Position numbers and translations under genes: made by a program. Shown here one piece after another: positions 56,908 to 64,000 of a stretch of DNA of 64,000 bases (position 1 is the stretch's first letter; each line of letters starts with the position of its first letter). Source of the stretch: Anodontia alba (Eukaryota; Mollusca; Bivalvia; Lucinida; Lucinidae); contig OZ024823.1 of NCBI GenBank assembly GCA_964016985.1, positions 63,074,514-63,138,513 of the forward strand, given 5' to 3'. The notes below the pieces were generated by a model. That model had not been told where the DNA came from and searched no databases. It worked only from the letters and a program-made list of their open reading frames with translations.

Positions 56908-58585
56908 AAAACAGTATGGAATATATGGAATTTCGTCGCATTTAATACGTATAACATTTCCCCATTCTGGGTCCCTTATACGGGAATGTGACACCAGCCA
57001 CTCCTAATCTGCACTTAGCCATGGGATCTAACGAAGCTGTTGAGCATAGCTGAAAAAAAAAGAAAGAAGAAGTTGACTGTTGGGCAAAAAATGGTATATA
57101 CGGAATTTCGTCGCATTTAATATGTGTAACAACATTTTCCCATTCTGGGCCCATTATAAGGGAACGTGACGCCAACCACTCCTAATCTGTATTTAGCCAT
57201 GGAATCTGACCAGCTGATAAGCATAGCTGAAACAAAAAAAAAAGAGGTCAAATTTTGGAAAAAAATTAACAAAAGATGGAATACACGGAATTTTGTCACA
57301 GTTGATACAAGTAACAACAGTTTCTCATTCTGGGCCCTTTATAAGGGAATGATGCCAACAACTCCTAATCTGTATTTTACCATGGGATCTGACTAGCTGA
57401 TAAGCACAGCTGAAACAAAAAATATGGGGTCAAATGTGGGAAAAAATCAGGAATATACGGAATTTTGTCGCATTTGATACATGTAACAACATTTCCCCGT
57501 TCTGGGCCCCTTATAAGGGAACGTGAAGCCAGCCACTCCTAATCTGTTTTTTAGCCATGGGATCTGACTAGCTGATAAGGGCAGTAGAAACATCAAAAGA
57601 AGAGGCTGAATGTTGAAAAAAACAAACAAAATATTGAATATACGGAATTTTGTCGCATTTGATACATGTAACAACATAATTTCCCCTTTTCGGTCCCGTA
57701 TAAGGGAATGTGACGCCTACCACTCCTATTCCGTATTTAGTCACGGGATCTGGCTAGCTGATAAGCACAGTGAAAACAGAAAAAAAAGAGGCTGAATGTT
57801 GTAAAAAAAAAAAAAAAAAAAAATAACAAAATACCGAATATACGGAATTTCATCGCATTTGATTTATGTAACAATATAGTTTCCCCTTCTGGTCCCTTAT
57901 AAGGAAAAGTGACGCCAACCACTCCTATTCTGTATTTAGCCACGGGATCTGGCTAGCTGATTATTACAGTCAAAGTAGAAAAAGAAGAGGGTTGAATAGT
58001 GGAAACAAATATATATCGATATTTAGAATTTCGTCGCATTTCATACATTTTACGACATAATTTCCCCTTCTTGACCCCTTATAGGGGAATGTGACTTCAA
58101 CCACTCCCGTTCTATATTTAGCCACGGGATCTGGCTTGCTGATAAGCACAGTGGAAAAACAATGAAGTTTGACTCTGAAATTGGAAAAAAAAATATATCA
58201 AATATAAGGAATTTCGTCGCATTTGCAACATTATTTCAATTCTGGGCTGCCCCTTATAAGAGAATGCGACGCCAACCACTCCTGTTCTGTATTTAGCCAT
58301 GGGATCTAGCTAGCTGATAAACACAGTGGAAACAAATAAAGAAAAGGCTGAAAAGTGGAAATAAAATAACAAGAAATTGAGTATAAGGAATTTCGTCGCA
58401 TTTGTAAATGTAAGCACAAAATTAACCCTCCTGGTCACCTTATAAGTGAATGTCCTGTTATGTCTTTGGCCATGGCATCTGGTTAGCGGAATAGCACAGT
58501 CAAAACAGAAAAATAATAGGTTGAATAATGGAAACAAAATAATACAATATCGAATATGCGGCAATTAGTTTGTAAGATGTCAGCA
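56908..58585. repeat. Satellite block K, part 3
   Basis: About ten units of 160-180 bp with the K landmarks (TATACGGAATTTCGTCGCAT, GGGAATGTGACGCCAACCAC, GATCTGGCTAGCTGATAAGC). Units decay towards the right end near 58585. GGAATTTCGTCGCATTTGAT is the best conserved segment. Confidence 0.85.
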
Positions 58586-59357
58586 GATGATGGTACTAAA
58601 ACCGGACAACTCCTATTGATAGGGGAGGCAAAAATACTATTGACAGGCTTCCCTCTCCTGAAAGTGTATTCCTTCCTCTTCACATTTTTAAATTAAAGTT
58701 AAAACTTTCAGGGTCATTCTGATAAAGACTGCACTTCACTGTTCCTTGTATGCATTATAGATCACCTGAGCCTTTAGACTCTTAGGAGTTTATAGTATAG
58801 ACAAGCTCCAATGGCCGTCCGTCGATCCTGATCAGACAGCATTTTGCCGTGTCTGATCTGGATCTACACCTTTTGCAAATGTTTGGCAGAACTACTTATA
58901 TCTAAGTGGTGTCAGTTTTGTTTGATATTAATTTGTAAAAAAAAAAATCTGCACTGTAAATACACAGTAATAGTTCTGTGGTGTCTGTTCAGGGTTTACA
59001 CTGTTTTGCACAAACCCAAAAATGCCTTTGGACAGATCCATTGATTTATTTACATTAAAATTCGGTTAAATTACATTAATTGCATTCACCTAGTGTAAGA
59101 TTTACAAATGAAAAATAAAACTCGCTTTTCTTAAAGCTTTTCTCAAAGATGTTGTGTTTTGCTATTAACTGGAGCTAAGCAGCTGGGAACAATAATTTGG
59201 CCAAAAAAGTCCGTCGCGATTCAGTTATGATGTATACAAGGGAAGTAATTACTGTTCGTTAGGTCTACCCTATGATAAGAAAGGTTACACTGTCTTGATT
59301 TCAGTACAACTGTCACTTAGGTACTGTAAAAACAATAAATCCATATCACTGGATAAA
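58586..59357. other. Non-coding spacer
   Basis: No gene. AGACAAGCTCCAATGGCCG and CTGATCAGACAGC near 58800-58840 look like dispersed-repeat pieces without a second copy here. Confidence 0.35.
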
Positions 59358-61411
59358 CAAGAATTCCGCGGAAGGCGTCATCGCACCTGCTGGCGCAAAA
59401 GTCACAGGTGCCACAATCAGAATGTGGTTATTAGATAAGTTTATTTCATTCTTAGCAGTGCTTACTTGGAAAACTGGGTTGAAAAAAAATGTAGACAAAG
59501 TGCCTAGGGGGCACATATATTCCAGGCCAGTCCCATTCCCTCTAATGGCTATATCTTCAGCACTGACTTTTCGTATCATACAGCCCAATGATAATGGAAC
59601 GTTGACGTAAAATGTGTAAAAGTCACTGGAGCATGAAATATAGGTCAAGGTCACAAGTCAAGGTACCTGCTAATTCAGTACATCAAGGAGAAGCACAATG
59701 CAAGGTATGGTGGTTGTAGGCCTTATAGTTGAGGAGTTATCAAACATCAACGTAAAATGTGTCAAATATAGGTCAAGGTCACTGGGTCAAGGTACCTGCC
59801 AAGCCAGTGCAATGATGTGAAGCACTATGCAAGGTTTAGTGGTTGTAGGTCTTATATTTGAGGAGATACCGAACTTCAATATAAAATGTGTCAAAGTCAC
59901 TGGAGTGCACAATATAGGTCAAGGTCACCAGGTCAAGGTACCTGTTGAGTCAGTACATCGAGAAGTGCTATATAAGGTTTGGTGGTTGAAGGCCTTACAG
60001 TTGAGGACATCTGGAAGGGTGACGTAAAAGGTGTAAAAGTCAATGGAGCATGAAATATAGGTCAAGGTCACCCAGTCAAGGTACCTGCAGAGTCCGTACA
60101 TTGAGGAGAAGCACTATGCAAGGTTTGATGGTTGTAGGCCTTATAGTTGAGGAGATATTGAACGTTGACGTAAAATGTGTAAAAGGCACTGGAGCGCAAA
60201 AAATAGGTCAAGGTCACCGGGTCAAGATACCTGCCAAGTGAGTACATATAGGAGAAGCACTATGCAAGGTTTGGTGGCTAGAGGTCTTACACTTGAGGAG
60301 ATCTGGAATGTTGACGTAAATTATGTCAAAGTCACTGCAGCCAAAATATAGGTCAAGGTCACCAGGTCAAGGTATCTGCTAAGTCAGTACATTGAGGGGA
60401 AGCACTTTGCAAGGTTTAATGGTTGAAGGCCTTATAGTTATGGAGATATCGAACGTCGACGCAAAATATGTCAAAGTCACTGGAGCGCAAAATATAGGTC
60501 AAGGTCACCGGGTCAAGGTACCTGCCAAATCTGTACATCTAGGAGAAGCACTATGCAAGGTTTGGTAGTTGTACGCCTTATAGTTGAGAAGATCTGGAAC
60601 GTCAACGTAAATTGTGTCAAAGTCAATGGAGCGCAAAATATAGGTCAAGGTCACTGGGTCAACATATCTGCCAAGTCAGGAGGTCAGGGAGATGTGTCAT
60701 GCAAGGTATGATGGTTGTTGTAGAATTGAAGTTGATTAGAATACTAACTTTGACGTAAATGTCGACCTTCGACATAACAGAACTGTTAAGAGACAGACGG
60801 ACGGACGGACGAACGGACAGACGAATGGAAAAGCGGGCACCTATGTCGCAAAGTCAGGAGGTCAGGGAGATATTTCATACAAGGTTTGATGGTTGTTTAG
60901 TCTTGTAGTTGATTAGAATACTAACTTTGACATAAATGTCGAACTTCGATATAACAGAACTGTTAAGAGACAGACAGACCGACAGACGAACAGACAGACA
61001 AATGGAAAAGTGGGCACCTATGTCGCAAAGTCGGGAGGTCAGGGAGATGTTTCATGCAAGGTTTGATGGTTGTTTAGTCTTGTAGTTGATTAAAATACTA
61101 ACTTTGACATAAAAGTCGAACGTCGACATAAATGTTGACAGACGGACGGACGAATGGACAGACATACGGAAAAGTGGACGCCTATGTTGCAAAGTCAGGA
61201 GGTCAGGGAGATGTTTCATGCAAGGTTTGATGGTTGTTTAGTCTTGTAGTTGATTAGAATACTAACTTTGACATAAATGTCGAACGTCGACATAAATGTT
61301 GACAGACGGACGGACGGACTGACGGACGGACGGACTGACAGACGGATGGACGGACGGACGGACAGAAAATCGGACGCCTATATCGCACCCTGCTACAAGC
61401 AGGTGCGATAA
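59358..61411 (+). mobile_element. Tandem-core element G (type II)
   Basis: Starts CAAGAATTCCGCGGAAGGCG (palindrome TTCCGCGGAA), then ATCGCACCTGC. Core 1 (about 59620-60720) has eight units of ~146 bp with ATAGGTCAAGGTCACC, GGTCAAGGTACCTGCCAAGT, AGAAGCACTATGCAAGGTTT and GACGTAAAATGTGTCAAAGT. Core 2 (about 60680-61330) has four units of ~175 bp with GTCAGGAGGTCAGGGAGATG and GACGGACGGAC. The end is the hairpin TATCGCACCCTGCTACAAGC-AGGTGCGATAA. Flanks are A on both sides. GCACCTGC and GCAGGTGC form the subterminal inverted repeat. Confidence 0.85.
61290..61372 (+). repeat. ACGG tetranucleotide microsatellite of element G
   Basis: GACGGACGGACGGACTGACG and similar repeats, with smaller tracts at 60792-60825, 60970-61010 and 61135-61165 marking each core-2 unit. 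The minus-strand proline/serine-rich frame over it is an artefact. Confidence 0.85.
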
Positions 61412-62241
61412 AAAAGGTAAGAGAAAAAGATGCCTGATTATTCATTTTTATTTGTGCAGAGTTTAAAAAATTCCAAGCATCTTGGCAAAACAGACACAAA
61501 ATATGGCAAAAAGGGAAGCATCTCAAGGTCCGAGTCCAGCAAATAAAAGGCCCAGACATAAAAAAAAAAGTGATTGCAACTATAACAGCAAGTTTTAACG
61601 CATGTTAAAGTACTGTCTGACATCTATTGTAGTCATTTCACTTGTTATTTTTAAAATATTTTTTTTTCAATTTAATGCTTTATTTATTTAACGAGGATTC
61701 CTTACAGCCCGTATTTCTAAAATACCTTTTTTAATTTAATGCTTTATTTATTTAACGAGGATTCCTAATAGCCTGAAGTAGGTCTCCTCACAAAAAAATA
61801 CTTTTTTACAGTATTTGGTTCACTTCAAGTTCTAACTCAGTGATATAATATTTTCTGTGATAGCTTTCAATATAAAAATTCATAAATTTATACAAGTAAT
61901 TTTATTGTACAGAATGTATAAACCTATTTATATGTGATAAAATACAAGCAGAGAAGTACTTCTACCTAAATGTGAATGATACAGACCCAGATCAGTTCAG
62001 CATATGTAAATGGTATTTGCTCTTTCATATATACTGTTGAGGTTTAATGTCTCAGTCAAAAGTATGTTTACGAAAAATATGGCTTTCTTAGGCCTTCGAA
62101 AGGCCCTACGTAAAATGCTGACATTTAGTATGATGCCAATCCTGACGCCAAAGCTTATACCAGGGTGACAGCAAAAGCTTCCAGTACTTCTGTAAAGGCA
62201 AGCTAACTGACAAAATCATACAAGTTTAAGACTTAACCTAC
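61412..62241. other. Non-coding, with a ~35-bp direct repeat
   Basis: TTTAATGCTTTATTTATTTA followed by ACGAGGATTCCT occurs at about 61671-61702 and 61735-61767, 64 bp apart. Otherwise nothing recognised; if the gene model is right, this is intron. Confidence 0.45.
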
Positions 62242-62412
62242 TCTACAACCACTTGTTGCATCCAAGGAAATGACAGATCACCAGCGATGTCAAGGACATT
62301 TTCTCCCCCTATCTGCAGTGCAAGTACTGCCGAGTTCCTCTTCGTCTCATTAAAATCCTGACTGAACTCACTGATTTGGCTGCACAATGATTGGATCAAT
62401 GACTCAACAGCT
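62242..62412 (-). CDS. Candidate exon, minus-strand gene (upstream of the HEAT-like exon)
   Basis: Minus strand: acceptor TTATCTATTTTTCAG, then 171 bases open in one frame only (AVESLIQSLCSQISEFSQDF, NETKRNSAVLALQIGGENVL, DIAGDLSFPWMQQVVV), then GA|GTAGGTT as donor. The two leftover bases GA plus the T that opens the 36343-36448 exon give GAT, so the pair can be joined in frame. If that donor is not used, the frame stops three bases later (GAG TAG), and this would be a last exon instead. Codon pattern and helical, soluble peptide look like real protein. The surrounding sequence is free of repeats. Confidence 0.6.
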
Positions 62413-64000
62413 CTGAAAAATAGATAACATAGGTCAAAGTTAAAATATCAACCAATTAAGGTGACACTGTGATACACTCTTCTATATCAGTTAACACAGC
62501 TATGAATGAATTTTAGGGGACTCATTACACTTGGTAGATTTTCTCCCATTTTGTACAAGGGAGGCAACTTTGTGATGTCCTGTTTGTTCACAAGCACACA
62601 AAATCCCTTCTAAAAAGATGTCTAATCTAAAAGAAAAGAATCTGTTGACCCCTTTCAGAAGGGAGGCAAAACAATTTTGAAAGAGCTGCTTCCCCTTTAA
62701 GTGTATCATTTCCCCTTAAATGAGAAAACATGGTCTGCCATAAAACTGATAGGGACAACCAGGTGAAGATGACCAAATATACTCCACGTCATATAAAACT
62801 CCGTATTCTAGAAACATGAAGAAAATATGTTTTATCTGTCATCTGCTAATATAATAGTATGCTAAAGGTTGAAAGAATTTATTTTTCATTAATTGTGATA
62901 ACAGCTCATGAGCTCCTTGTGAAACAGAAACACAGTTCTGAACAAAATGGCCTGTACATGTGTCATGAGAAAACCGGTCTTTTGTCATACGCAAACTTTG
63001 CATGCACGAACTGGGTAAAACATGTGCTTTAACAGACTTATGGTTTGTTTGCTACCAAAAACATGAGCTAGAATAAAAATAAGATAAAAACAAGATAAAG
63101 GAATGATTCCTATTCTGCAGCATCTCACATAAGTTCTGAATCTCTTTTTGCAGAGAAAATAAAAAGCTCCATAATAGGTTGCAATGATGGAAAATAAACA
63201 CAAGCTTAACTAAATATTTGCATTGTCACAGCAACAACAAGTATCCACCTAACTTCAGACAATCCCTCATATTTTAAAAATACACGCATTGATTTTTAAC
63301 TGGTATGCATGTACATGACTGGATACTAAAGTATAAATACTGTCTGAGGAGACAGCCAATACTTTTATTTATTTTCTGGTGCACATCAGAATCACAGAAG
63401 ATATACCTATACAGTGATGTATTCATAGTAAGTGTAGAATTAACACTGTTGTACTTCCACAAAAAGCTATCATCTTTTCTCTAAAAATTCAGGCAAATAG
63501 ACTCAAGCAGTGTATTTTTATGTTCCTTGAGATCATTAAGCCCATTCTGGTATCTTGGAAAATCGATTTCCACTTAAGCAGGTGCTAGGGGGAGCTTATG
63601 CAGCCCTGCTACTACACTGCTGCAAATGAAGTCTCAATAAAACGAAGACTCTGATTTTCTTTATTTTATGATAAGTTCAGGTTTAACAACACGTCAACCC
63701 ATGAGGGTCACTTGCGTTCTTTATCTTATGTGTTCGTTTTTTCCAAAGGCAACCTTCATAGATTTGATTGAGCCAACAGTTTAGACCCAGACCAGGTGCT
63801 GCAGAATGCACATCAACAGGTAGTAAAATAGTCTTGTTTAAATTTTAGGATAATTAAGGTATCTGAATACTTAGGATAATACAATATGGTATGTTCAGTT
63901 AAAAAAAAAAGTTATGAAGTGTTCTATTGATTGTTCAGTCTGTTTTTTCTGTTTATTTTTTGTTGTTTTTTTTACGATAATCCTTTTTTATACCCAGTGC
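62413..64000. other. Non-coding to the window end, with dispersed-repeat fragments
   Basis: TTTAACAACACGTCAACCCA (63682-63701) matches the tail of SINE2 and is probably a relic. AGACCCAGACCAGGTGCTGC (63784-63803) resembles the sequence near 31620. ACTGATAGGGACAACCAGGTG (about 62745-62765) may also be repeat-derived. No further exon can be supported. Confidence 0.4.
63670..63715 (-). repeat. SINE2 tail fragment
   Basis: The minus strand matches the 3' tail of SINE2 (GGGTTGACGTGTTGTTAAAC). The body and head are absent. Confidence 0.5.

Noticed and set aside
56723..56994. Overlapping frames with HTHTHTHT or VCVCVCV tracts
   Set aside because: They translate the (AC)n microsatellite in element L.
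61254..61559. Minus-strand frame with PSVRPSVRPSV repeats
   Set aside because: It translates the ACGG microsatellite of element G.
63080..63160. Possible further minus-strand exon (IQNLCEMLQNRNHSF)
   Set aside because: Acceptor is weak and no GTRAG donor follows in a suitable place.

Overview
This window is eukaryotic and almost entirely non-coding. It is AT-rich, has no operons or bacterial genes, and is packed with nested transposable elements and minisatellite arrays. Helentron/pearl-like elements with ~145-165 bp tandem cores, ACGG microsatellites and GCTCACC/GGTGAGC terminal hairpins, together with tRNA-derived SINEs, mariners and a Penelope-like element, suggest a mollusc, most likely a marine bivalve. 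That is inference from repeat style, not from a marker gene. Most long ORFs here are accidental readings of tandem arrays and are not annotated.

The only host-gene signal is a set of short minus-strand blocks that are open in one frame and bounded by splice-like sites: 62242-62412, 36343-36448, then weaker 25222-25254, 24661-24708 and a possible terminal block at 10691-10801. Their phases are compatible in order (GA|T, then 0, 0, 0). If they belong together, the window is mostly introns of one minus-strand gene, with a HEAT-repeat-like stretch in the 36.3 kb exon. I cannot name the gene with confidence.

Layout: 0.8-1.5 kb, two foldback elements; 1.7-5.2 kb, a 3.5 kb element with inverted arms made of GGTAC-rich ladders; 5.9-10.0 kb, tandem-core element A containing mariner M1; 11.8-16.8 kb, mariner M2 split by element B; 17.1-17.9 kb, a TTAA-flanked piggyBac-type MITE split by a SINE; 18.9-23.7 kb, a decayed Penelope-like element with large inverted arms; 25.4-31.2 kb, a 74-bp satellite array interrupted by element C, a SINE and a 0.6 kb insertion; 32.1 kb, element H1; 36.9-38.2 kb, twin near-identical piggyBac-type MITEs; 38.9-40.2 kb, element D; 40.3-58.6 kb, three diverged ~150-190 bp satellite blocks sharing a GGGAATGTGAC box, broken by elements E, H2/H3, L and mariner M3; 59.4-61.4 kb, element G.

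The most interesting pattern is that A, B, C, D, E, G, H and L, despite unrelated-looking cores, share one plan: 5' end CWAGA, a 5' palindrome, a subterminal inverted repeat, a tandem core, usually an ACGG-type microsatellite, a 3' hairpin carrying the inverted partner, and a 3' end TAA. Reconstructed empty sites (paralogous mariner for B, array copies for C and E) indicate insertion after an A with no target-site duplication, and H2/H3 abut head to tail. This fits rolling-circle (Helentron/HINE) mobilisation of several diverged families, all but one tiny copy being in + orientation.
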